DNA of 64,000 nucleotides. It comes from Streptomyces rishiriensis. Lineage in GTDB: Bacteria > Actinomycetota > Actinomycetes > Streptomycetales > Streptomycetaceae. Positions 40,499 to 48,966 of the stretch are shown here, piece after piece. Below the pieces are notes generated by a model that worked only from the letters and a program-made list of their open reading frames with translations, was not told the origin of the DNA and searched no databases. The DNA is taken from the NCBI RefSeq assembly GCF_003112535.1, contig NZ_BEWA01000015.1, forward strand, positions 62,001-126,000. Reading direction: 5' to 3'. The position numbers and the translations under genes were made by a program. Position 1 is the first letter of the stretch. Each line of letters opens with the position of its first letter.

Positions 40499-42940
40499 GT
40501 GGTCAGTGAGGGTGCCGCGGAGCGCAGGGCGGGGTCTTCGCGTGCCGAAATCGCCCTCAAGACGATCACGGCCGATCTCGCCGCGCCGGACCGGGTGCGC
40601 CGCACCCTCGAACAGGCGCTCGTCTTCGCGGGCGCGGCCGTCGCCGCCCTCTACACGTCCGGGGCCGCCGGCGACCTGCTCTGCCTGGCCGAGGCGGCCG
40701 GTGTCCCGCGGACCCTGTACGGGCTGCGCGAGAGCTACCCGCTGGACGGCCGCTCGCCGGCCGCCGACGCCCACCGCCGGGGACGGCCGGTGTGGCTCGG
40801 CCCGGCGGAGCTCGCCGGCTGCCCGGAGTCACGGCGGATGCCCGCCCGGGACGTCCACCTGGCCGCCCTGCCCCTGCGCGACGGCGCGGGCTGTCTGCTC
40901 GCCCTCAGCGAGCGTCCCGGCGGCTTCGACGCCGACGACCGGGCCTGTCTGGAGCTGGTCGCCGAAGTCGTCGCCTTCCCCGCCGCGGTCGCGCCCGCCG
41001 AGGGCGAGGAGCTGCGCGCGGGCGACTTCAGCCTCGCCATGGACACCGGCCGGGTCGAGGTCGGCGACGAGATCCTGGAGCTGTTCCGGATGCCCCGCGC
41101 CGACTTCGACGGCCGGGTGGAGACCCTCCTCGGGCGCGCGGTCCCGGAGGACCTGCCGTCGCTCATGTCCGTCGTCGAGGCGGACCACATGTCGATCGGC
41201 GACCGCGAGCTGGAGTTCCGCGTGCTCCAGCCCTCCGGACCGCCGAGGTGGCTGCGGCTGCGCGGCCGGCTGCTGTCCGGCGGCGACGGCCGCCCCGCGC
41301 GGCTGGTCGGCACCGTCGCCGACGCCTCGGCCCTGCGCGACGAGGTCACCGACGTGGCCCGGGTGCAGCGGCTGGCCGCCGCGCTGGCCACCGCCGGCAC
41401 CGTCCGCGACGTGAGCCAGGCCGTCGTCGCCGCCCTGCGCAAGCCGCTGCAGGCCGACCGGATCGCCCTCGCCGAGGTGGAGGGCGAGCGGCTCGTGGTC
41501 ACCGTCCTCGACCCGCCCGAGCCGCAGTCCTGGCCCGCGCTGTGGCGGCTGGAGTGGCGCACCGAGTGGCCGGACGCGTCCGTGCGCGCCATGCCGACCC
41601 TCGCCGCCGCCCTGCGCGACGGGCGCGCCCGGATCTGGCCCGCGGGCACCGCCCTGGAACCGGCCCTGGCCGGAGTCGGCCCCGGCGGACTCGCCGTCCT
41701 GCCGCTGTCCGCGGGCGGTCGCACGGCGGGCGTCTGTCTCATCGGCTGGGACCGGCCGCACCACTTCGGGCCCGACGAACGCGCCCTGCTCACCGCCTCC
41801 GCCGGCCTCGCCGGCCAGGCCCTGATGCGCGCCCGCGCCTTCGACGCCGAGCACGAACTCGTCGCCATGCTGCAGCGCCAGCTGCTGCCGCGCCGGCTGC
41901 CCGTCCTGCCCGGTGCGGTCGCCGTCGCCCGCTATCTGCCCGCCACCGCGGGCCTCGAGGTCGGCGGCGACTGGTACGACGTCATCCCGCTGCCCGATCA
42001 CCATGTGGCCCTCGTCATCGGCGACGTCCAGGGCCACAGTGCGGCCGCCGCCACCCTCATGGGGCAGATGCGCACGGCCCTGCGCGCCTACGCCGCCGAG
42101 GGCCATCCGCCGGACGTCGTCGTCGCCCACGCCAACCGGCTCCTGCTGGAACTGGAGACCGACCTCTTCGTCACCTGCTGCTACGTCGACGTCGGCATGG
42201 AGGACGGCACCGCCTGGTGCGTGCGGGCCGGGCATCCGCCGCCCGTCGTGCGTCACCCGGACGGCTCCACCGACATCGCCGAGACCGAGGGCGGCCCGCC
42301 GCTGGGCGTCGTCGCCCAGGCGGATTTCCCGATGACCCCGTTGCGGCTGTCGCCGGGCGCCGTCATCGCCCTGACCACGGACGGGCTCGTGGAGTCCGCC
42401 GACCTGGACATCGACACCGGCCTGGCCCGGCTCGCCCGCGGACTGTCCGCGTCCGACCCCGCCCACCTCGGACTCGTCGCCGACGCCCTGCTCGACGACG
42501 CCCATCGCGGCGACGACGTGGCCCTGCTCCTCATGCGCTACGACGGCATGGCCGTCAAACCCCTGCGCGAGGGCTGGACGGTGTGGCGGGTGCCCGAGGC
42601 GTCGCGGCACGCCCGCCGCTTCACCCGGCGCACCCTGCGCGTCTGGGGCGTCACCGAGACCGCGATGGACTCCGCCCTGCTCGTCGTCTCCGAGCTCGTC
42701 ACCAACGCCCTGGTGCACACCGGCGGCCCGGTCCGCCTGGACCTGACCCTGATCGGCAGCCGCCTGCGCGTCGCCGTCACCGACGCCTCGCCCCGGACGC
42801 CCGTCAAGCCGACCGACCCGGGCTGGGAGGCCACCGGCGGCCGCGGCATCCTCCTCGTCGAGGCGGTGTCCGACGCCTGGGGAACCGTGCCGGTCAGCGG
42901 CGGCAAGCAGGTCTGGAGCGAGCTGGTGCTGCCCGGCTGA
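40499..42940 (+). CDS. SpoIIE-family PP2C phosphatase with GAF-PAS-GAF sensor and HATPase
   Basis: An 813-residue regulator: GAF (about 20-165), PAS-like (about 180-275), GAF (about 295-450), SpoIIE PP2C (about 456-675; GLEVGGDWYDVIPL, LVIGDVQGHSAAAAT, ALTTDGLVES) and an anti-sigma-type HATPase (about 690-810; ALLVVSELVTNALVHTGG, TGGRGILLVEAV). It combines a phosphatase and a probable anti-sigma kinase. The GTG start has no Shine-Dalgarno sequence but a -10-like TGTAAT ends 7 bases before it, so the message may be leaderless. Confidence 0.9.
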   Translation: MVSEGAAERRAGSSRAEIALKTITADLAAPDRVRRTLEQALVFAGAAVAALYTSGAAGDLLCLAEAAGVPRTLYGLRESYPLDGRSPAADAHRRGRPVWLGPAELAGCPESRRMPARDVHLAALPLRDGAGCLLALSERPGGFDADDRACLELVAEVVAFPAAVAPAEGEELRAGDFSLAMDTGRVEVGDEILELFRMPRADFDGRVETLLGRAVPEDLPSLMSVVEADHMSIGDRELEFRVLQPSGPPRWLRLRGRLLSGGDGRPARLVGTVADASALRDEVTDVARVQRLAAALATAGTVRDVSQAVVAALRKPLQADRIALAEVEGERLVVTVLDPPEPQSWPALWRLEWRTEWPDASVRAMPTLAAALRDGRARIWPAGTALEPALAGVGPGGLAVLPLSAGGRTAGVCLIGWDRPHHFGPDERALLTASAGLAGQALMRARAFDAEHELVAMLQRQLLPRRLPVLPGAVAVARYLPATAGLEVGGDWYDVIPLPDHHVALVIGDVQGHSAAAATLMGQMRTALRAYAAEGHPPDVVVAHANRLLLELETDLFVTCCYVDVGMEDGTAWCVRAGHPPPVVRHPDGSTDIAETEGGPPLGVVAQADFPMTPLRLSPGAVIALTTDGLVESADLDIDTGLARLARGLSASDPAHLGLVADALLDDAHRGDDVALLLMRYDGMAVKPLREGWTVWRVPEASRHARRFTRRTLRVWGVTETAMDSALLVVSELVTNALVHTGGPVRLDLTLIGSRLRVAVTDASPRTPVKPTDPGWEATGGRGILLVEAVSDAWGTVPVSGGKQVWSELVLPG

Positions 42941-42989
42941 CCCGCCGCACGGCACCGCCGGACCGTGCCGCGCGGCGCCCCCGGACCGT

Positions 42990-43009
42990 GTGCCGGGCAC
43001 CGCCGGCAC
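42990..43009 (+). terminator. Small hairpin after the SpoIIE-HATPase gene
   Basis: GTGCCGG-GCACCG-CCGGCAC, a perfect 7-bp stem and 6-base loop, 49 bases after the stop. It is in a repetitive G+C-rich gap, so the call is weak. Confidence 0.35.
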
Positions 43010-43061
43010 CGCGAGCCGGGCCGTCAGGTGTCCGCGGGCCGCGGCAGGGTACCCGGCGGCC

Positions 43062-43433
43062 ATGGACAACTTCGCCTCCGCCTACCTCGCGGCATCCGGA
43101 AGGTCCGCCCTGGCCACCGTCGCCTTCATCGTCGTCGGGCTGGTGCTCGTGGGCGGTCTGATCTGGGCCTTCCGGCTCGGCCACAAGATCCGCCAGCGCG
43201 AGCCCGCACCGCCGAAGCCGCACGAACAGCCTCGGATGCCCGCGTCCGGACGGACCCACGAGAGCCGTACCCGCGAGCCGAACGAGATGCCGCGGGCGAC
43301 CGACACGGGCGAACGTCTCACGCCCCACGAGTTGCGGACCACCGGCAGCAGGGAGAGCGCCGACCAGCGCCGCCCCCGCTGGGAGGAAGGTTCCGGCGGC
43401 TCGTTCGGCAGCGGCGGCCCGGGAGCGGGCTGA
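43062..43433 (+). CDS. DUF6479-like small membrane protein
   Basis: A 123-residue protein with one N-terminal membrane helix (about 17-38, ALATVAFIVVGLVLVGGLIWAF) after a short outside part, then a long hydrophilic, Arg/Pro/Glu-rich tail ending in Gly/Ser. This resembles the DUF6479 family of Streptomyces, of unknown function. A perfect 11-bp hairpin follows. Confidence 0.75.
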   Translation: MDNFASAYLAASGRSALATVAFIVVGLVLVGGLIWAFRLGHKIRQREPAPPKPHEQPRMPASGRTHESRTREPNEMPRATDTGERLTPHELRTTGSRESADQRRPRWEEGSGGSFGSGGPGAG

Positions 43434-43442
43434 GCCGCGACA

Positions 43443-43467
43443 GCGGCCCCGTCGCCGACGGGGCCGC
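43443..43467 (+). terminator. Hairpin terminator after the DUF6479-like gene
   Basis: GCGGCCCCGTC-GCC-GACGGGGCCGC, an 11-bp perfect stem with a 3-base loop, 9 bases beyond the stop codon. Confidence 0.7.
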
Positions 43468-43495
43468 CGAAGGAACAGAAGGGTGTTGAACCGTC

Positions 43496-43666
43496 GTGAC
43501 CGCGCACACCGAGGAGAAACCCGAGACCGGCCGACCCGAGACGGGGTGGGCCACGGCGCGTCGGGTGCGCCGTGTCCCCGCGGCGCCGCGCACCTGCCTG
43601 GCGGCGGTGGCCGCGCCCGGCACCCGGTCCGGCCCGGAGAGCAACATCATCCGGGGCGAGGACTGA
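43496..43666 (+). CDS. Small hypothetical protein (56 residues)
   Basis: A short frame from a GTG, with AGAAGGG about 13 bases ahead. Nearly all third codon positions are G or C, as in real genes of this genome. The peptide has an acidic N-terminus (TEEKPETGRPETG), a basic middle (ARRVRRVPAAPRTC) with one Cys and an acidic end (SNIIRGED). No family was recognised. A larger overlapping frame (43483-43743) is richer in Arg/Pro and less likely. Confidence 0.4.
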   Translation: MTAHTEEKPETGRPETGWATARRVRRVPAAPRTCLAAVAAPGTRSGPESNIIRGED

Positions 43667-43872
43667 CCGGCCGGCGACGGAGCCGCCGGCCCCGGCCTCC
43701 GCGCACGACCCCTGCGCGCACGACAGTCCGCGACCGGTCATGACCGCAGTGCACGACAGTTCATGACCGCGCGGCGCGAGGACGGGCGCACAGCGAAGGA
43801 CAGGCGCCCCGGCCCCGGAATCCCGCCCCGGCCCCGGAACCCGGCGTCGACCGCGCGGGCCGCGCTGCCGTC

Positions 43873-45804
43873 TCACCGGCGGGGCGGCGTCCCCCTGCCG
43901 AGCGCCCGGTAGAGCACGCGGCGCACCTTGCGGGCCAGCCGCCGTGCGCCGCCCGGCTGGGGCGCCGGAACCACGAGGGCGCCGTCCTGATCGACGTGCA
44001 GGGCGAAGGGCAGCGGGTGGAAACGCGCCCCCTCCGCTCCGGGGGAGAGGCACACCGCCGTCAGCCAGGTCCGGCCCCTGAGGCCGTCGACCGGCAGGAC
44101 GGCCTCCAGCCGCCCGCCCGGGGACAGCGTGGCACCCACCTCCCAGGCATCGCCCGGCTTCACCGGCGCCAGCCGCAGCACGGCGTCGGCGCTCTGCGGC
44201 ACATGCAGGGGCAGGACCACCCGGAACCGGTCCTCCTCCACGCTCACGTCCCCGGCCGACACCCGGCCCAGGCCGAGCCGCTTCGTCGCGTGGCCGACGT
44301 CCAGGGCGAGACTCGCGTACCGCTCCGTCCAGTACGGCAGCACCACACGGCCCGCCACCACCGCGGCCGGCGGGGTGGGCCGGCCGTGGCGGGCCGCCGG
44401 GCCCAGCCGCACCTCCTGCGTCCAGCCGCCCAGGCGCACGCGCACCCACATGTCCCACAGGCCCTCGCGGGGCGCGTCGCCGCTGACCGCGGTCGCCGGG
44501 TCGAGGACGGCCGTGGCCCGCAGGACGAGCCGCACCCGGCTGCCGTCGCCGGCCGGCACGGTCTCCCGGACCACCTCCACCGGCTGCAGGTACTGCGCCG
44601 AGCTGGTCCGCTCGCGCAGCAGCAGGTCGGGCACGGTCCGGTCGAACCGGGCGACGGTCTCCGCGCCCAGCAGGCGCACCGCCTCGGCGAGATCCCGCGG
44701 CGGCCACCGCGGGGAGCCGGCGGCAGACGGGAAGACCATCGGCGCGCCGTCGTGCGACATCTCGGCGGTGAACACGATCCGCAGCACGCCCTCCCTCCAG
44801 GCGACGTCCACGGGGTCGACGGCGAGAGCGACGCCCGTCTCCCACCGCGCGAACGCGACGACGTCGTCGTAGCGTCCCTCGGCGGCCAGCGCGGCGACGA
44901 CCCGCCGGGCGGGCTGCAGCGGCGCCGCGACCCCCGGCCCGAACCGCTCGACGATCACCGCGTGGATCTCCGCGAACAGCTCCCTGCGGTAGTCCTCCGG
45001 CAGGTCCAGGAAGGCCCGGCCGCGCAGCCGCTCGACCATCTCCACGCGCAGCCAGCGCCGGAACAGGCTGTCGCGCAGCGGACCCGGTGCGGTGTACCGC
45101 TCGACGACGTCGAGGGCCTCCCGCAGGTTCTTGAAGTACCCCACCGGCTCGGGCCGCCGCAGGCCCGGGTCCGAGGCGTCGTCCCGTCGCACGTGGTAGT
45201 AGCAGACGTAGTCGCCGAGGACGCTGACGTTGCCCGCGCGCAGATAGGCCTCCGTGACGAAGACGTGGTCCTCCAGGCGGCGGCGCCCCTCGGGGAAGCG
45301 CAGCCCGGCCCGCTCCAGAAACGCCCGGCGGACCATCTTGTGCGGGGTGAGACTGTCGATGAGCGGCGCGGTCGCGACGTCCGCGCGCGGACGGTTCGCG
45401 CGGAACAGCTCCACCGGCGCCGCGCGCCCCTCGCCGGCCGTCTTGCCGACGACGACGTCCGCGTCGTTCGCGACCCCGTAGGCGTACAGCCGCTCCAGGG
45501 CCGCGTCGCCGAGGCGGTCGTGGTCGTCGACGAACATGACGTACTCGCCCCGGGCGGCGTCGATGCCGACGTTGCGGGGCCCGCCCGGCCGGCCCGAGTT
45601 CTCCTGGTGGACGACACGGACCCGCGGGTCCTCGGCGGCGAGCGCGTCGAGCAGGGCGGGGGTGGCGTCGGTGGAGCCGTCGTCGACGAAGATCACCTCG
45701 TACTCGTCCGGCGGGAGCGACTGCCCGAGCAGCGAGGCCACGCACGTCGCGATGCGAGGACCGGGGTCGTGGACGGGGACGATGACGCTGACCTTGACCG
45801 GCAT
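43873..45804 (-). CDS. Glycosyltransferase family 2 with long C-terminal extension
   Basis: A 643-residue protein. The N-terminal GT-A domain (1 to about 215) shows KVSVIVPVHDPGP, IFVDDGSTDATPALLD (nucleotide-sugar binding), GGPRNVGIDAARGEYVMFVDDHDRL (the DxD-like metal site) and a later RRLEDHVFVTEAY segment with the catalytic Asp. The remaining 400 residues are mostly beta-rich, with repeated arrangements such as VRLGGWTQEVRLG, and resemble the teichoic-acid-type GT2 tails of actinomycetes. It probably adds sugars to a cell-wall polymer; the acceptor is unknown. The ATG follows CCAGGAGCC. Confidence 0.87.
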   Translation of the reverse strand: MPVKVSVIVPVHDPGPRIATCVASLLGQSLPPDEYEVIFVDDGSTDATPALLDALAAEDPRVRVVHQENSGRPGGPRNVGIDAARGEYVMFVDDHDRLGDAALERLYAYGVANDADVVVGKTAGEGRAAPVELFRANRPRADVATAPLIDSLTPHKMVRRAFLERAGLRFPEGRRRLEDHVFVTEAYLRAGNVSVLGDYVCYYHVRRDDASDPGLRRPEPVGYFKNLREALDVVERYTAPGPLRDSLFRRWLRVEMVERLRGRAFLDLPEDYRRELFAEIHAVIVERFGPGVAAPLQPARRVVAALAAEGRYDDVVAFARWETGVALAVDPVDVAWREGVLRIVFTAEMSHDGAPMVFPSAAGSPRWPPRDLAEAVRLLGAETVARFDRTVPDLLLRERTSSAQYLQPVEVVRETVPAGDGSRVRLVLRATAVLDPATAVSGDAPREGLWDMWVRVRLGGWTQEVRLGPAARHGRPTPPAAVVAGRVVLPYWTERYASLALDVGHATKRLGLGRVSAGDVSVEEDRFRVVLPLHVPQSADAVLRLAPVKPGDAWEVGATLSPGGRLEAVLPVDGLRGRTWLTAVCLSPGAEGARFHPLPFALHVDQDGALVVPAPQPGGARRLARKVRRVLYRALGRGTPPRR

Positions 45805-45940
45805 CGGGCTCCTGGCCCCCTTGCTGGATCGCTCTGCCGCGCGCGGGACGGCAGGTGCGCGTGGCCCGATGCTAACCCCGTCGCCGGCGTCCCACCTGTC
45901 CTGGTCCGTCCCCTCGCCGCCGGTTTCGTATCCTGACGCC

Positions 45941-46441
45941 GTGCGTCTTCTGCTGATGTCCGACACCCACCTCCCCAAGCGCGCCAAAGTCCTCCCCGCC
46001 GCGCTGCTGGAGGAGCTCGCGCGGGCGGACGTGGTGATCCACGCCGGGGACTGGGTCGACACGGCCACCCTCGACCTGCTGGAGAGCCGCAGCCGCGCGG
46101 TCGTCGGCGTGTACGGCAACAACGACGGGCCGGACCTGCGCGCGAGGCTGCCCGAGGTGGCCCGGGCCGACCTGGGCGGAGTGCGCTTCGGGATCGTCCA
46201 CGAGACCGGCCCGGCCCAGGGCCGCGAGGCCCGCTGCGCCGCCCGCTTCCCGGACCTGGACGTCCTCGTCTTCGGCCACAGCCACATCCCCTGGGACACC
46301 ACCGCCCCCGGCGGGCTGCGTCTGCTCAACCCGGGCTCCCCGACCGACCGCCGCCGTCAGCCGCACTGCACCTATCTCACCGCCACCGCGGCGGACGGCC
46401 GTCTCACGGACGTCGTGCTGCACCGGCTGCCGGCGCGCTGA
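45941..46441 (+). CDS. YfcE/MJ0936-type metallophosphoesterase
   Basis: A 166-residue single-domain calcineurin-like phosphoesterase. Metal ligands are visible in order: D8 and H10 in LMSDTHLP, D in VIHAGDWVD, N in YGNNDGPD, H in GIVHETG and H-x-H in VFGHSHIP. Such proteins cleave phosphodiesters or small phosphate esters using two metal ions. TATCCT (45929-45934) ends 6 bases before the GTG, a classical leaderless start in Streptomyces. Confidence 0.9.
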   Translation: MRLLLMSDTHLPKRAKVLPAALLEELARADVVIHAGDWVDTATLDLLESRSRAVVGVYGNNDGPDLRARLPEVARADLGGVRFGIVHETGPAQGREARCAARFPDLDVLVFGHSHIPWDTTAPGGLRLLNPGSPTDRRRQPHCTYLTATAADGRLTDVVLHRLPAR

Positions 46442-46697
46442 ACCGGGCTTCCACGGGGGCGGGCAGGGAGCCCGACACGGGCCGGGCCGCTCCCGGCCGA
46501 GAAGGCCCGGGGGCGGCCCGGTACTTGCGGGTGTGCGTTGCTTCAACGGACCTCCTTCCTTCGCTGGACGAAGGGCAGAGGACGTGCATCCCTGTCCGTG
46601 CTTCGTCGCCTACCCATCCCGCGGCGTTCCATAACGGACCAAAACTCGTTTTTCGCATCGAATAAATCGGTGGACGTCCCGAGACGCGCCGGATGAC
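46442..46697. other. Gap with minus-strand promoter-like and ribosome-binding-like signals
   Basis: 256 bases between co-directional genes. On the minus strand, GTTATGG...GGGATGGGTAGG (about 46633-46607) resembles a SigB-type GTTT-N14-16-GGGTA promoter. Further on, AAGGAAGGAGGTCCG (46561-46547) is an ideal Shine-Dalgarno sequence ahead of a TTG at 46546. On the plus strand AAAAC-TC-GTTTT (46641-46652) is a palindrome 46 bases ahead of the APH-fold gene. Confidence 0.35.
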
Positions 46698-47621
46698 ATG
46701 GTGGGCGTGCTCATCGACACCGCGCTCGTGCGCCGTCTGCTCGCCGCGCAGTTCCCCCACTGGGCCCGGCTTCCCGTCGTCCCCGTGCCGAGATCCGGCA
46801 TGGACAACGCCACCTTCCGCCTCGGCGGGACGCTGTCGGTCCGTCTCCCGCGCCACGCGCACTGGGCCGGCCAGGTCGCCCGGGAGCAGCGCTGGCTGCC
46901 CCGGCTCGCGCCCCTGCTGCCGCTGCCCGTCCCGGAGCCGGTCGCCCAGGGCGCGCCCGGCGAGGGCTACCCGTACCCGTGGTCGGTGTACCGCTGGCTG
47001 GAGGGGGAGACGGCCACGACCGAGGGCCTCGTCGACCCGGTGCGCACCGCCCGCGACCTCGCCGGCTTCCTCATCGCCCTGCAGGCCGCCGACCCCACCG
47101 GCGGACCGGGGCCGCAGCCCGGCAACGCCTTCCGGGGCGTGCCGCTGGGCGACGACCGCGACTCGATCGCCCACGAGAGCCGGGTGCGGCCCAAGATCGC
47201 GGCGCTGAAGGGGACCGGCCTCGTCGACGCCGACGCGCTCACCCGGGTGTGGGAGGCGGCCCTGGCCGCGCCCGCCTGGCGGAAACCGCCGGTGTGGATC
47301 CACGGCGACCTCGACGCGGGCAACCTGCTCCTGCGCGAGGGCCGGCTCGGCGCGGTCATCGACTTCGGGACGCTGGCGGTGGCGGACCCCGCGGTGGACC
47401 TGCAGCCCGCGTGGAGGTTCCTGCCCGCCGGGGCGCGTGCGGTGTTCCGGGAGGCGGTCGGCGCGGACGACGCCACCTGGGCGCGGGCCCGGGGCTGGGC
47501 GCTGGCCGGGTCGCTGCCGGTCCCCGACGACCCGTTCTTCCGCGACCACCCGGCCCGGATCACGGCGGCCCTGCACCACCTCGAACAGATCGTCGCGGAC
47601 CACCGGGCGGACCGCGCCTGA
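46698..47621 (+). CDS. APH-fold aminoglycoside phosphotransferase family kinase
   Basis: A 307-residue protein kinase-like small-molecule kinase. The N-terminal lobe contains SVRLPRHAHWAGQVAREQRWLPRL; the hinge SVYRWLEGE follows. The catalytic loop WIHGDLDAGNLL holds D204, and AVIDFGTLAVADPAVD is the metal-binding DFG-like motif. The family includes aminoglycoside and macrolide kinases but also sugar and homoserine-like kinases. Nothing near it suggests antibiotic resistance. Convergent with the XdhC gene (2-base gap). Confidence 0.85.
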   Translation: MVGVLIDTALVRRLLAAQFPHWARLPVVPVPRSGMDNATFRLGGTLSVRLPRHAHWAGQVAREQRWLPRLAPLLPLPVPEPVAQGAPGEGYPYPWSVYRWLEGETATTEGLVDPVRTARDLAGFLIALQAADPTGGPGPQPGNAFRGVPLGDDRDSIAHESRVRPKIAALKGTGLVDADALTRVWEAALAAPAWRKPPVWIHGDLDAGNLLLREGRLGAVIDFGTLAVADPAVDLQPAWRFLPAGARAVFREAVGADDATWARARGWALAGSLPVPDDPFFRDHPARITAALHHLEQIVADHRADRA

Positions 47622-47623
47622 GG

Positions 47624-48727
47624 TCACGGCCGCCGGCGATGGACCGGCCCCCGTGCGAGCGTCAGCGGAGCGCCGCTGCCGCCCCAGTGCAGCGCCACGA
47701 TCTCGGCGGCCACCGACACGGCCACCTCCTCGGGCGTGCGGGCCCCCAGGTCCAGCCCGATCGGTGAGCGCAGCCGGGACAGCTCGCGCTCGGTGAGCCC
47801 GGCCGCCACGAGCCGGGCGCGGCGTTCGTCGTGCGTACGGCGACTGCCCATCGCCCCGATGTACGCGGCGGGCCGGCGCAGCGCGTCCTCCAGCAGCGGC
47901 ACGTCGAACTTCGGGTCGTGGGTCAGGACGCAGATCACCGTGCGCGCGTCGGTGTCCGTGCCGTGCAGATACCGGTGCGGCCAGTCCACGACCACGTCGA
48001 CGTCCGGCGGGAAGCGCCGGGGGGTCGCGAAGGCGGGGCGGGCGTCGCACACCGTGACGCGGTAGCCGAGGAAGTGCCCGACGCGGGCCACGGCGGCGGC
48101 GTAGTCGACGGCGCCGAACACCAGCATGCGCGGTGGCGGCGCGAAGGAGTGCAGGAAGACCGAGACGTCGTCCTCGCGCCGCCGGCCCTGCGGTCCGTAG
48201 TGGCGCACGGCGGTGGCGCCCAGGGCGAGTTCGCCGCGCGCGTCGGCCGTGACGGCCGCGTCCAGCCCGTCCGTGCCCAGGGAGCCGTGGGCGCGGTCGG
48301 GCCAGACGGCGAGGACCGCCCCGCGGGGCGCGGGGCCGTCGACGACCGAGGCCACCGCCACCGGCTCGCCCGCGGCCACCGACTCCGCGACCGCGCCGAA
48401 CGTCGGATCGAGGCGGGGCGAGACGGCGCGCACCAGCACCGAGATCTCGCCGCCGCAGGTGAGTCCGACGGCGAAGGCGTCCTCGTCGTCGTAGCCGAAG
48501 ACCTCCGTCCGGGCCGACCCGTCGGCGACCACCTCCCGGGCCAGCTCGAACACCGCGCCCTCCACGCACCCCCCGGAGACGCTGCCCACGACCTCGTCGC
48601 CGGGGCCCACCGCCATCGCCGCGCCCGGCTCGCGCGGCGCGCTGCCGGCGACGGCGACCACCGTGGCGAGACCGAACGGCGCACCTGCGGCGTACCACCC
48701 GTTCAGCACCGGAAGAATGTCGCGCAT
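47624..48727 (-). CDS. XdhC/CoxI family molybdenum-enzyme maturation factor
   Basis: A 367-residue protein with an N-terminal XdhC/CoxI domain (ATVVAVAGSAPREPGAAMAV, VVGSVSGGCVEGAVFELA with its Cys) and a C-terminal Rossmann domain (MLVFGAVDYAAAVARVGHFLGYRVTVCDARPAFA; then AAYIGAMGSRRTHDERRARL). It delivers and sulfurates the molybdenum cofactor for xanthine-dehydrogenase/CO-dehydrogenase-type enzymes. The matching hydroxylase subunits are not in this window. Confidence 0.92.
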   Translation of the reverse strand: MRDILPVLNGWYAAGAPFGLATVVAVAGSAPREPGAAMAVGPGDEVVGSVSGGCVEGAVFELAREVVADGSARTEVFGYDDEDAFAVGLTCGGEISVLVRAVSPRLDPTFGAVAESVAAGEPVAVASVVDGPAPRGAVLAVWPDRAHGSLGTDGLDAAVTADARGELALGATAVRHYGPQGRRREDDVSVFLHSFAPPPRMLVFGAVDYAAAVARVGHFLGYRVTVCDARPAFATPRRFPPDVDVVVDWPHRYLHGTDTDARTVICVLTHDPKFDVPLLEDALRRPAAYIGAMGSRRTHDERRARLVAAGLTERELSRLRSPIGLDLGARTPEEVAVSVAAEIVALHWGGSGAPLTLARGPVHRRRP

Positions 48728-48966
48728 GTCCGCACGTTAAGCGCTGACCCGGGGGGAGGGCGACCGGGGGAGCGGCTTCGCCCCCTGCGGGCCCGTCGCC
48801 CCGGCGCGCTTCGGCGGCGGCCGCGCACCGGCCACGATCCGTTCCGCCGTGCGGAGTGCTTGGTGCGCGTGACGGGTCGGGTGGCCAACTGAGCTGACAG
48901 AAAGCCAACTTACTCGTGGGTCAGAAGGTATTGACGGTGTCCGGAAATCACCGGACTGTAGTGAAC

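Noticed and set aside
43483..43743. An 86-residue alternative frame overlapping the small 43496-43666 gene
   Set aside because: Arg/Pro/His-rich composition and poorer third-position G+C; typical shadow frame.
46698..47621. Aminoglycoside resistance gene
   Set aside because: The APH fold is shared by many metabolic kinases, and no antibiotic or resistance context is present.
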